A program made the position numbers and the translations under genes. This document shows positions 45,148 through 54,410 of a stretch of DNA of 64,000 nt, one piece after another. The notes beneath the pieces were generated by a model. The model was given only the letters and a program-made list of their open reading frames with translations. It had not been told where the DNA came from and ran no database searches. The stretch lies in assembly GCF_014203835.1 (NCBI RefSeq), contig NZ_JACHJW010000001.1, positions 2,988,501 to 3,052,500 of the forward strand. Reading direction: 5' to 3'. Every line of letters begins with the position of its first letter. Position 1 is the stretch's first letter. Origin of the DNA: Micromonospora polyrhachis (GTDB taxonomy: Bacteria > Actinomycetota > Actinomycetes > Mycobacteriales > Micromonosporaceae).

Positions 45148-48100
45148 CGGACCCACCGCCACCCTCACCGGTGGATCCACCGACCCGGCCGACACCGAAC
45201 CCACCTGCCCGGGCCCGGCCCCGTCCCGCTGTTCTGGCACCCACCCACGCTCGGCGAAGGATTCACCGAGACGTTGGAGCCGTGCTGGGTCAGGCAGGCC
45301 AAGGGCAAGCAAACTGCTCACCGCCGGCGCCCGCACCCCGGTCAACAACCGGCCAAGACCATCAGTGAGCGCAACCCCCACACCAATCCGGGCCTGGGAC
45401 AACCTCGGCCCGTGCTGCACCACCATCGGAGTCCGTACGCCCGAAACCCGTACGGCATCCGGCGCTTCCCGCACCTCACGCACCCCACCGGACACCAACC
45501 GGAACCGACCATCATCACCAAGCACCGTCGGAGAAACCACAACCTCCGTCAACGCACCAGCCGCAGCCTCGCCGGCCGTCAACGGCATCACCTTCGCGAC
45601 CCCGCCCATCGCCAAAACCCGCCGATTGCCCTCCGGCAGCAGAGCAAACAACCTCGTGGCGAAATCGTCCAACACAGCACCAGCCTGCACCGGCACCGCC
45701 GAATCACACTGCACCAACACAATGTCACGGCCCCGCGCCCGAGGATCAGCAACAATCAAATCACGCACCTGCGCCGGAGTCAGCAACCGGCCATTCACCA
45801 CCGGACCAGCAACAGTGCCCTCAACAAAAACCACATACTCCCGATCCGACGCACGGAAACCCTCCGCAGCCCGAATATGAGCCCCACGATCCGCACCCAA
45901 CAAACGCAACCCCGGAAAGTCCGGCAAATACCTCGCCACAGACCCAGGAGCATCATGCACCAGCAGATCGCCGGCTACCGCCACACCAAACGTCGGACCA
46001 CCACTCCCACCAACACCGCCACGATCATCCTCACTGTCGCTATTAGCGGTACCCAAAGCCTCATCGTACGAGTGAATGGTTGACCAATATTGCGACATTC
46101 CTCGGTAGTCTCCGGTGGGATTCGACACCTCCTCAAGCGGATACGACGGCACCTTGCTCCAAGCGACCATTCTGCGCCCGTAGGCGAAGAAGCCGACTCT
46201 TCTTTCTGTTGGCGTAAAGGTATGGGTTTCCTCAACTTTGTTCTGCCGCAGCCAGTAGTTCCTGACTGTGACCGAACTGGGCCGCAAGGGCCACGGGTCG
46301 ATCACCAGCGAGTTCGGATGCCCGAGCGGACCAACCACGAGATACACGTGGTCGTCGAGATGCGATACCACCGTGATCGGAATACCGACCATCTTCGGAT
46401 CGTCCCACAGGTATCCGAGAGCCACCGCCGCGTGCTCGTGGCAATTCCCGGTCTTGAAGTGCTTGGCGAGAACTGCACTTATCGCCAGCTGCAAGAACCT
46501 GTTGTTCATCCTGTCCTGTTGGAAGATACCAAGAGGCCGCTTCGTAAGATCGAGATAGGCTATAGATCGAATATGCCCCACCAGCCGCATAGCCCCGCCA
46601 TCGTATTTCGTGCCGATGGCTTCATTATTGGCCGGCCCATACGAGAGCTCGCTCCGCACATAGGAAATTACGTCTCTGGCCACATCTCGCGAGACTCGAC
46701 GCCACGCAGTCTCCGCGGTCAACAGTTCTTTGAACCTACCGACGTGGCGCTCTAACTTATCAGCATTTTTGTTGAGGGCCACTACCTCTCCCGCTCGCGC
46801 TGCCTCCAGGTTCTTGACCAGGCGGGCAATTTGCTCAGCGGGATTAATGCCGTTCAGTTCATCCTGTCGAGTCTTCCGTTGATCACGCAGGACACTCCGC
46901 TTCTCTTGCAGCTCATCCAATCGCTGGGACAAGTCGACCCGCTGCCGCTCCAATGATCCAATCCGGCCGATCAGATCCTGAAGGGTGTCCTGATACGAGA
47001 TCAGACGACTTCTTTCCGTAAGCAGCTGCTGTTGCGACCACTCGGCATAACGACTAGGAGCATCCGGATAGTAGAGAGTTGAATCTATCTCCTGCAAAAC
47101 TCGGCCGACCTCGGCAAGCTTGTTGTCAACGCGGCGAAGACTCACCCCGGCGTGAGTAACAAGCTCCGCCCTGAGGCTCGCCAACTCGCCTTCCACGCCG
47201 GAGTACGCCTGCTGGCTGGCCGACAGGTCCTGCTTAATCCCGGCTATTTCCCGGGAAGTATCGTCAGCCTTGTGCTGAATCAGGCTCAGCTCATAGGCGT
47301 ACGCGATGTATCCTTCGAAATTTCTTCGCTGGCCTGCGCCAAGGTACTGCTCGACCATCTCGGCGAAAGCATCAGGGTCCCCGTCCCATGCCAGATTCAG
47401 CAGGCGTTGCGGCTCGCCCTTCTGGCGGTCCAGCTCAGCGCTTTCACCCCTGACGCTCTCCGCCATCTCCTCGACGATCTCGATCAGATTCCAGAGGATG
47501 GTGTCGTATTTCCCGCCCAAGCTCCCGAGGCGAGTCCACTGATCAGGAGAAATCTCACCCGGAGCCACATCCAGAGAATTGTAGAGGTCGACATACTCTT
47601 GTACGACCTCTTGCATATACACAAGATTGCCGTCGTGACCGCCGGGATTTCTTGCCTCTGCGTACCCATGCAGGGCCTTGCCGCTGTTGTACGCGGCCAG
47701 CCGCGCATTGGTGACCCCGTGGAAAGCCTGACTGAAGTTGACTCTTCTGCTTTCCTGCGACGGGGCGTATGTCGTGCTCGGCCAAGGAAACGCGACCCCG
47801 GTCTGCTCGACATTCCCCGTAACGTTCTCCTGTGTCTCCTGTGGTGTGTTCAGACCGAGCCGCCGTAGATCCCCAGGCTTGGGTGCCTGCTCACCGACGA
47901 GCACCACGCCCCGGACATCGGTCAACGGCACACCACGCCCCGTCCGAGCCGCAGACAACCGCGGACCGTGCTGAATGACCAGCGGAACCCGCTGACCAGA
48001 CCCCACCGAAGCATCAGGAGCATCCACGTAACTCCGGATACCACCCGACGACAGTCGGAACCGGCCATCCGCCCCCAACACCGTCGGCGACACCAACACC

Positions 48101-51100
48101 TCAGACAGTTCACCCGTCGACCCGCCGGCCGACCAGGGCTGCACCCGAGCAACACCGCCCATCGCCGTCACCCGGCCATGCTCAGACGGCAACACAGCAA
48201 AAAGCCTGGCCCCATAGTCGGCCAAAACAGCGGCAGACCCCGCCGAATCACAAACCACCAGCAGAATGTCCATACCCCGGGCACGAGCATCCGCCGCGAT
48301 CAGATCCCGCAGACTCTCCACGGTGATCAACTTCCCGTCATAGACCGGCCCCGCCACCGTCCCATGCACAAACACCGGATACTCGTTGTCCGCCGCCCGG
48401 AAACCCAGCGCCGCCTCAACCTGCTCACTCTGCCCCGGATCCAACAACATCAACCCCGGACGAGGCCACACAAACCGAGCCACCTCATCAGGCGCCTCAT
48501 ACACCGACAAAACAACATCCGGCTCGGCCAAGGACGCCAAATTCCATTCCCCATACCGCACAGCAACCGGGGTCACCGCGACAGTGCTCAACTCACCCGG
48601 CAACACCGCCCCCACCAACCCCGACGGGGTCTCCCTCGCGCGCTCGGCGAAGGATTCACCGAGACGTTGGAGCCGTGCCGGGTCAGGCAGGCCAAGAGCA
48701 AGCAACCTGCTCACCGCCGGCGCCCGCACCCCGGTCAACAACCGGCCAAGACCATCAGTGAGCGCAACCCCCACACCAATCCGGGCCTGGGACAACCTCG
48801 GCCCGTGCTGCACCACCATCGGAGTCCGTACGCCCGAAACCCGTACGGCATCCGGCGCTTCCCGCACCTCACGCACCCCACCGGACACCAACCGGAACCG
48901 ACCATCATCACCAAGCACCGTCGGAGAAACCACAACCTCCGTCAACGCACCAGCCGCAGCCTCGCCGGCCGTCAACGGCATCACCTTCGCGACCCCGCCC
49001 ATCGCCAAAACCCGCCGATTGCCCTCCGGCAGCAGAGCAAACAACCTCGTGGCGAAATCGTCCAACACAGCACCAGCCTGCAACGGCACCGCCGAATCAC
49101 ACTGCACCAACACAATGTCACGGCCCCGCGCCCGAGGATCAGCAACAATCAAATCACGCACCTGCGCCGGAGTCAGCAACCTGCCATCCACCACCGGACC
49201 AGCAACAGTGCCCTCAACAAAAACCACATATTCCCGATCCGACGCACGGAAACCCTCCGCAGCCCGGATATGAGCCCCACGATCCGCACCCAACAAACGC
49301 AACCCCGGAAAGTCCGGCAAATACCTCGCCACAGACTCAGGAGCATCATGCACCAGCAGATCGCCGGCTACCGCCACACCAAACGTCGGACCACCACTCC
49401 CACCAACACCGCCACGATCATCCTCACTGTCGCTATTAGCAGTACCCAAAGCCTCATCGTACGAGTGAATGGTTGACCAGTAGCCGTCCTCCTCTAGGTA
49501 TTCACCGACCGGATCAGCCACCTCTTGAAGTGCCGGAAACGCCGGCACCTTATTCCAATCGATCAGACTGCGCCCGTAGGCGAAGAAGTCGATTCTTCCG
49601 TTCGGCACAAAGGTGCGGACGGATTCAACTTCGCCCTGCCGTAGCCAGTAGTTCCTGACTGTGACCGAACTGGGCCGCAAGGGCCACGGGTCGATCACCA
49701 ACGAGTTCGGATGCCCAAGCGGACCAACCACGAGATACACGTGGTCGACACCGTGTTCTACCTGCGAGATCGGGATGCCGACCATCCTCGGATGGTTCCA
49801 TAGGTAGCCGAAAGCCACTGCCGCGTGCTCTGCACAGTTCCCGGTCTTGACATGTTTGGCGAGAGTAGCGTTTTCCGCCAGTGCCCAGAACGCATAGTCT
49901 TCCTCCTCGTCCTGGAAGACAGCAGGAGGCGGTGAGGAAGGTTGATAGTCTTCATCCCTAATTTGTTCGACCCGCAGCTGAGCCGCGCCGTCGTATTTAA
50001 TGCCGTTGACCACATTATTAGCCGGCCCATACGGAAGCTTTCTCCGCACATAGGCTATCGCCTCTCTGGCCATGTCTCGCGAGACTCGACGCCACACCGT
50101 CTCCGCAGTCAGCAGGCCTCCGATCCTACTGCCGGCGCGCGCTATTACATCAGCATTTTGGTTGAGGGCCAGCACTTGCCTTGCTCGCGCTGCCTCCAGG
50201 TTCGTGACCACGAGGGCAAGTTGCCCAGCGGGATTAATGCCGTTCAGTTCATCCTGTCGAGTCTTCCGTTGATTACGCAGGGCTCTCGACTCGTTTTGCA
50301 GCTCACCGATACGCTGAGACAGGTCGGCTCGCTGTTGCTCCAGCTGCCCAATTCGGCCAAGCAACTCCTGATGAGTCTCTTGATACGAGATCAGACGGCT
50401 TCTTTCCGCAACCAACTGCTGCTGCGACCATCCACTATAGGGACCAGGCTCGTTTGGGTAATACAGGGCCGCTTCGACGTCTCGTAAATCTCGGCTGACC
50501 TCGGCAAGCTTGTTGTCAACGCGGCGAAGACTCACCCCGGCGTGAGTAACAAGCTCCGCCCTGAGGCTCGCCAACTCGCCTTCCACGCCGGAATACGCCT
50601 GCTGACTGGCCGACAAGTCCTGCTTAATCCCGGCTATTTCCCGGGAAGTATCGTCAGCCTTGCGTTGAATCAGGCTCAGCTCATAGGCGTACCCGATATA
50701 TTCTTCGACCTTGTCTCGCTCGCCTGCGCCAAAGTACTGCTCGACCATCTCGGCGAAAGCATCACGGTTCCCGCCCCATGCCAGATTCAGCAGGCGTTGC
50801 GGCTCGCCCTTCTGGCGGTCCAGCTCAACACTTGCACCCCTGGTTCTTCCCGCTACCCGCGTGGCGGCCTCGACCAGATTCGAGAGGATTGAATCGTATC
50901 TTCCCCCCAATTCCTCGATGCGGCTCCGCTCATCAACAGAAAGCTGATCCCAGCCTTTTCCCAGAAATTCGAGTAGCTCCGTGTACTCTCTCGCGAAACT
51001 TTGCATGTTCGCGAGATCGGGGTCGTGGCCGCCGGGATTGTTGGCCTCTGCGTACCCATGCAGGGCCTTGCCGCTGTTGTACGCGGCCAGCCGAGCATTG

Positions 51101-52776
51101 GTGACCCCGTGGAAAGCCTGACTGAAGTTGACTCTTCTGCTTTCCTGTGACGGGGCGTATGTCGTGCTCGGCCAAGGAAACGCGACCCCGGTCTGCTCGA
51201 CATTCCCCGTAACGTTCTCCTGTGGTGTGTTCAGACCGAGCCGCCGTAGATCCCCAGGCTTGGGTGCCTGCTCACCGACGAGCACCACGCCCCGGACATC
51301 GGTCAACGGCACACCACGCCCCGTCCGAGCCGCAGACAACCGCGGACCATGCTGAATGACCAGCGGAACCCGCTGACCAGACCCCACCGAAGCATCAGGA
51401 GCATCCACGTAACTCCGGATACCACCCGACGACAGTCGGAACCGGCCATCCGCCCCCAACACCGTCGGCGACACCAACACCTCAGACAGTTCACCCGTCG
51501 ACCCGCCGGCCGACCAGGGCTGCACCCGAGCAACACCGCCCATCGCCGTCACCCGGCCATGCTCAGACGGCAACACAGCAAAAAGCCTGGCCCCATAGTC
51601 GGCCAAAACAGCGGCAGACCCCGCCGAATCACAAACCACCAGCAGAATGTCCATACCCCGGGCACGAGCATCCGCCGCGATCAGATCCCGCAGACTCTCC
51701 ACGGTGATCAACTTCCCGTCATAGACCGGCCCCGCCACCGTCCCATGCACAAACACCGGATACTCGTTGTCCGCCGCCCGGAAACCCAGCGCCGCCTCAA
51801 CCTGCTCACTCTGCCCCGGATCCAACAACATCAACCCCGGACGAGGCCACACAAACCGAGCCACCTCATCAGGCGCCTCATACACCGACAAAACAACATC
51901 CGGCTCGGCCAAGGACGCCAAATTCCATTCCCCATACCGCACAGCAACCGGGGTCACCGCGACAGTGCTCAACTCACCCGGCAACACCGCCCCCACCAAC
52001 CCCGACGACGTCTGCCGAACAACCGACACACCATCCGGATCACCCAACACCAAAAACTCGGAAGCAGACTCCCCCTCACCCACCCGCACACTCATCGCCG
52101 AACCAGAAGCAAGCCCAGCCAACTCCCGCCACAGCCCAACCACACCACCACGCACCACACGCGGCGCACCCACCGCCACCGCCGTGACGAAAGAACCACC
52201 ATGACGAGCAGCAACAACCGCCAACGGCAACCCAAACTCGACCCCACCAGAGGTCAACCGCACCTGACCCGGCATCGGCCCACCCGAGCGCACCCGACCC
52301 AAATTCCGGTCAACACCCGACGACACATGCTCCGCAACCAAATGCGCCACCGGCAACACCAACACATAAGCAACCCGACCAGCATCCGCCGGCCCACCCC
52401 GCTCATCGACCGGCAACACCCGATCACTACCCAGATCGGCAAGAGCACGCCCCGGCCCACCATCCACCCGAACCGGCAACCGCAACCGATCAGCCCACCC
52501 CAGCGCCCCCACCAAACCAAACGAGGCCACCACCGAAGCCGGCGGCACCACCACCATCCGCGCCACCACATCCAACGACGCAGCCAACAACCCCTGCGCC
52601 ACCAACCCCGCCGCACCCGCCGCACCCTCAGCCACATGAACCAGATGCGCCCCCGACACCGACGGGAAAACCCGAACCTCCTCCGGCACACCCCCCGGCT
52701 CAAGACTCAGAAACTGACCAGAACGCACCCAAGACGAAAGAAACTCAGGACACGCCACACCCGTCGCATCCACCAT
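44077..52776 (-). CDS. Giant effector-like protein B: constant ends, duplicated caspase-like / transglutaminase-like core
   Basis: 2899 residues; the ATG is chosen to match gene A (MVDATGV), with GGGGGG upstream; the open frame runs 18 codons further. Ends are shared with gene A. The core is one block repeated twice: (i) a caspase-like module with FVHGTVAGPVYDG and LLVVCDSAG (His about 343 and 1470, Cys about 379 and 1507); (ii) a coiled coil with AYSGVEGELASLRAEL; (iii) a transglutaminase/papain-like module with TGNCxEHAAVA, DHVYLVVG and VIDPW (Cys about 979 and 2108), a Cys-His-Asp triad as in several secreted toxins; (iv) a second caspase-like module in which the His is Glu (FVEGTVAG) but VQCDSA is kept. 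No WXG domain or signal. It is likely a toxin or effector; fold calls are by pattern and unverified. Confidence 0.8.
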   Translation of the reverse strand: MVDATGVACPEFLSSWVRSGQFLSLEPGGVPEEVRVFPSVSGAHLVHVAEGAAGAAGLVAQGLLAASLDVVARMVVVPPASVVASFGLVGALGWADRLRLPVRVDGGPGRALADLGSDRVLPVDERGGPADAGRVAYVLVLPVAHLVAEHVSSGVDRNLGRVRSGGPMPGQVRLTSGGVEFGLPLAVVAARHGGSFVTAVAVGAPRVVRGGVVGLWRELAGLASGSAMSVRVGEGESASEFLVLGDPDGVSVVRQTSSGLVGAVLPGELSTVAVTPVAVRYGEWNLASLAEPDVVLSVYEAPDEVARFVWPRPGLMLLDPGQSEQVEAALGFRAADNEYPVFVHGTVAGPVYDGKLITVESLRDLIAADARARGMDILLVVCDSAGSAAVLADYGARLFAVLPSEHGRVTAMGGVARVQPWSAGGSTGELSEVLVSPTVLGADGRFRLSSGGIRSYVDAPDASVGSGQRVPLVIQHGPRLSAARTGRGVPLTDVRGVVLVGEQAPKPGDLRRLGLNTPQENVTGNVEQTGVAFPWPSTTYAPSQESRRVNFSQAFHGVTNARLAAYNSGKALHGYAEANNPGGHDPDLANMQSFAREYTELLEFLGKGWDQLSVDERSRIEELGGRYDSILSNLVEAATRVAGRTRGASVELDRQKGEPQRLLNLAWGGNRDAFAEMVEQYFGAGERDKVEEYIGYAYELSLIQRKADDTSREIAGIKQDLSASQQAYSGVEGELASLRAELVTHAGVSLRRVDNKLAEVSRDLRDVEAALYYPNEPGPYSGWSQQQLVAERSRLISYQETHQELLGRIGQLEQQRADLSQRIGELQNESRALRNQRKTRQDELNGINPAGQLALVVTNLEAARARQVLALNQNADVIARAGSRIGGLLTAETVWRRVSRDMAREAIAYVRRKLPYGPANNVVNGIKYDGAAQLRVEQIRDEDYQPSSPPPAVFQDEEEDYAFWALAENATLAKHVKTGNCAEHAAVAFGYLWNHPRMVGIPISQVEHGVDHVYLVVGPLGHPNSLVIDPWPLRPSSVTVRNYWLRQGEVESVRTFVPNGRIDFFAYGRSLIDWNKVPAFPALQEVADPVGEYLEEDGYWSTIHSYDEALGTANSDSEDDRGGVGGSGGPTFGVAVAGDLLVHDAPESVARYLPDFPGLRLLGADRGAHIRAAEGFRASDREYVVFVEGTVAGPVVDGRLLTPAQVRDLIVADPRARGRDIVLVQCDSAVPLQAGAVLDDFATRLFALLPEGNRRVLAMGGVAKVMPLTAGEAAAGALTEVVVSPTVLGDDGRFRLVSGGVREVREAPDAVRVSGVRTPMVVQHGPRLSQARIGVGVALTDGLGRLLTGVRAPAVSRLLALGLPDPARLQRLGESFAERARETPSGLVGAVLPGELSTVAVTPVAVRYGEWNLASLAEPDVVLSVYEAPDEVARFVWPRPGLMLLDPGQSEQVEAALGFRAADNEYPVFVHGTVAGPVYDGKLITVESLRDLIAADARARGMDILLVVCDSAGSAAVLADYGARLFAVLPSEHGRVTAMGGVARVQPWSAGGSTGELSEVLVSPTVLGADGRFRLSSGGIRSYVDAPDASVGSGQRVPLVIQHGPRLSAARTGRGVPLTDVRGVVLVGEQAPKPGDLRRLGLNTPQETQENVTGNVEQTGVAFPWPSTTYAPSQESRRVNFSQAFHGVTNARLAAYNSGKALHGYAEARNPGGHDGNLVYMQEVVQEYVDLYNSLDVAPGEISPDQWTRLGSLGGKYDTILWNLIEIVEEMAESVRGESAELDRQKGEPQRLLNLAWDGDPDAFAEMVEQYLGAGQRRNFEGYIAYAYELSLIQHKADDTSREIAGIKQDLSASQQAYSGVEGELASLRAELVTHAGVSLRRVDNKLAEVGRVLQEIDSTLYYPDAPSRYAEWSQQQLLTERSRLISYQDTLQDLIGRIGSLERQRVDLSQRLDELQEKRSVLRDQRKTRQDELNGINPAEQIARLVKNLEAARAGEVVALNKNADKLERHVGRFKELLTAETAWRRVSRDVARDVISYVRSELSYGPANNEAIGTKYDGGAMRLVGHIRSIAYLDLTKRPLGIFQQDRMNNRFLQLAISAVLAKHFKTGNCHEHAAVALGYLWDDPKMVGIPITVVSHLDDHVYLVVGPLGHPNSLVIDPWPLRPSSVTVRNYWLRQNKVEETHTFTPTERRVGFFAYGRRMVAWSKVPSYPLEEVSNPTGDYRGMSQYWSTIHSYDEALGTANSDSEDDRGGVGGSGGPTFGVAVAGDLLVHDAPGSVARYLPDFPGLRLLGADRGAHIRAAEGFRASDREYVVFVEGTVAGPVVNGRLLTPAQVRDLIVADPRARGRDIVLVQCDSAVPVQAGAVLDDFATRLFALLPEGNRRVLAMGGVAKVMPLTAGEAAAGALTEVVVSPTVLGDDGRFRLVSGGVREVREAPDAVRVSGVRTPMVVQHGPRLSQARIGVGVALTDGLGRLLTGVRAPAVSSLLALGLPDPARLQRLGESFAERGWVPEQRDGAGPGQVGSVSAGSVDPPVRVAVGPPSWDLRLGDGVVVEGNVFVVSSQVRGEPAGLIADLRAGASVDRPVVVLGVAGPGRDALSGDVAGVNVLLEQFAQRGQSVVVVTRGRVSGDLLSVVGRYGAAVVHQTLKKSAGAGLGGLGGLKLSVDNNWTVTASNAAQGVSGASDVWDRVTPAVLDAAVRLARPTAAVKRVDDGLGELIWASDFGVARSTFGRLGWSPDQMKSHLASVREMVLRVPDQPALAVFEPVLEFGAVGQSDIVFDYAAAEVVDRPRVLLDSVAQLESVGQLGGGLTTDRLAAMVVAAGVGVRDISVPVLAVIGDIRAGKFTDVRQFIDDNRGKLSVVERGQWVDAITGLGSAMPGRVRELQMLSEAVLNC
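45248..52011 (-). repeat. Internal tandem duplication of about 3.38 kb in gene B
   Basis: Copy 1 is about 45248-48630 and copy 2 about 48641-52011, offset 3381-3393 bp. The caspase-like parts (45248-46080 with 48641-49475; 47880-48630 with 51262-52011) are nearly identical, while the coiled-coil and transglutaminase-like parts show near-identical patches mixed with strongly diverged ones. All length differences are multiples of three. Confidence 0.9.
51950..52776 (-). repeat. Constant 5' cassette, copy in gene B
   Basis: Partner of 43150-43976, same 827-bp length. Its last 60 bases (core side) also recur at 48569-48630, at the join of the internal duplication. Confidence 0.95.
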
Positions 52777-53007
52777 CTGCCGCCCCCCAAAACACCAGCC
52801 GCACCCGATATCCCCCTGCAACGGACACAACGGCGCCCCGGTTCACCGCCAGCAGCACAATCAGTAATTAACGCGACCGGAGGGTGTCTGCGGCTGGGTG
52901 GCGTGCGGCGGTCATCGCGGGAAGGGCGGCGAAGCGCGGCGATGGCAAGCGGGACTCCGCACGCCGTGGTGAGCAGCCCGGACGTGGGTGCGTACCGAAG
53001 ATCGCCG

Positions 53008-53220
53008 TTACCGAGGAATAGGAATAGTCCAATGTCGACGGGCGTTCCGGCGACGACGCCCGGGTATGGCGGGTGGCTGTGCTACCGCCAGGCCGGTGCC
53101 GGCGGCGGCGGCGGCGAGCCTGATCACGAGGTACTCGGCGAGGTGAACGGCGGCGATCATGGCGGGTCCGGCACCGACGGCCTTGAGCAGCTTCACCCGG
53201 CGACGCTGCGCCACCCGCAA
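53008..53220 (-). pseudogene. Fragment of an FtsX-like ABC transporter permease
   Basis: A 70-codon frame contains RRRVKLLKAVGAGPAMIAA and VHLAEYLVIRLAAAAAG, close to the 'LLRAVGATPxQVxxxxLxEYLxLxLxAxxxG' element of FtsX/MacB-type permeases. Nothing else of such a permease is present on either side, so it is read as a remnant. The rest of 52777-53356 shows no convincing gene. Confidence 0.4.
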
Positions 53221-53356
53221 CCGCCGCCGAGAACGGTCTACAGCTACTCGCCAGCTGGTCCGTCACGGACCGGACAGGGGCAGGACGCGGAATCCGTCAG
53301 CAAGCCGCCAGCCCGGTAGCCCTTGACGGACCGCACCGGCCCCCGCCTGACGTTGT

Positions 53357-54100
53357 TCAGCGAAGCTGAACCCCGCCCCCATCGGCCATGAGCGTCTGAC
53401 CCGTCATGTATTTGGAGTCGTCGCTGGCGAGGAAGGCAACGATCGGTGCGACATCCTCTTCGGGGTCGCCGAAGCGGCCCAGCGGGATTTTCCCGACCGA
53501 CGCCGCATACAGCTCGGGAAAGGCCTCACGCCAGGCCTTCACCCCGCTGGTGAGGGCGGCCGGACTGACGACGTTGACGCGAATGTTCTCGTTGGCCCAC
53601 TCGTTGGCGACCACCCGGGACAGCCCACGAATCGCCTCCTTGGCCGAGGCGTAGGAAGCCTGGGTCACCTGGCCGAGAAGTCCGGCACCGGAGGCGAAGT
53701 TCACCACCGAGCCACCTTGCTTCCTCAGCTCCGGATAGGCGGCGAGCATGAACCTCTTCGTAGCCTCGAAGCCGGTCCCGAAAGACAGTGCCCACTGGTC
53801 GTCGGTGAGGTCGGTGAACGGTGCCTGCCGGGAGGCATGCGCGTTGTTGATCAGGGTGGTCAGCAGACCGAACCGCTCCACGGCGATGCTCACCGCCCGG
53901 GGTGCGATGTCAGGGTCGCGGACGTCCCCGTGCAGGAACGCCACCCGCTCACCCAATTCGGCGGCAAGGGCGTTGCCGGCCTCGGGATTCGTGTCCACCG
54001 CGACGACCTTGGCACCGCGACGTACGAAGACCCGGGACACCGCACCACCGATGCCGGTTGCGCCACCGGTGACGATGGCGACCTTGCCATCGAGCTGCAT
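53357..54100 (-). CDS. Short-chain dehydrogenase/reductase (SDR)
   Basis: 247 residues from the ATG giving MQLDGKVAIVTGG, preceded by AAAGGAA; the frame is open ten codons further upstream. The classical SDR set is present: cofactor loop TGGATGIG (residues 11-18), acidic residue after beta-2 (AVDTN, suggesting NAD(H) preference), NNAH in place of NNAG, catalytic Ser in NFASGAG, Tyr/Lys in YASAK, then NVVSPA and the C-terminal YMTGQTLMADGG. Substrate cannot be inferred. Divergent from a TetR gene with a palindrome between them, so it is probably controlled by that regulator. Confidence 0.92.
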   Translation of the reverse strand: MQLDGKVAIVTGGATGIGGAVSRVFVRRGAKVVAVDTNPEAGNALAAELGERVAFLHGDVRDPDIAPRAVSIAVERFGLLTTLINNAHASRQAPFTDLTDDQWALSFGTGFEATKRFMLAAYPELRKQGGSVVNFASGAGLLGQVTQASYASAKEAIRGLSRVVANEWANENIRVNVVSPAALTSGVKAWREAFPELYAASVGKIPLGRFGDPEEDVAPIVAFLASDDSKYMTGQTLMADGGGVQLR

Positions 54101-54142
54101 AGTCGATTCCTTTCGTTGAGCTACCGCCACCCACGGTCCAGT

Positions 54143-54168
54143 ACTACCGCGCGATAAAATGCGGTATT
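54143..54168. promoter_or_regulatory. Candidate TetR operator upstream of the SDR gene
   Basis: ACTACCGC and GCGGTATT form a 7-of-8 inverted repeat with a 10-base A/T-rich spacer (GCGATAAAAT), about 43-68 bases upstream of the SDR start. The size and symmetry fit a TetR dimer site. The surrounding 54101-54422 region has no convincing gene. Confidence 0.5.
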
Positions 54169-54410
54169 TTCGTAGTTAATCACGAATGGCCGGATACGCC
54201 TGGCCTATACGGATGCAAGGAGCAGTTCAGCCTGCAAGGTCGTCGCCTACCGATGCCGGACCCGCCCGCGTGGCGAGAACTCCGTCTGTCCCCACACGCC
54301 GCATGCCGACTCCTTCCGTCGGGGGCTCCGCGCCTGCTGTAGAAGCATCCGCCGAGGCAACCGCGATGGCAGCCTATGCCAAGCTGGCACTTCATGCCAA
54401 GGCTGGCTCG

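Noticed and set aside
44536-53319. Long plus-strand frames rich in His/Arg/Thr/Pro opposite genes A and B
   Set aside because: They are shadows of the G/T-ending codon usage on the minus strand; sequence is low complexity and the minus-strand frames hold recognisable domains.
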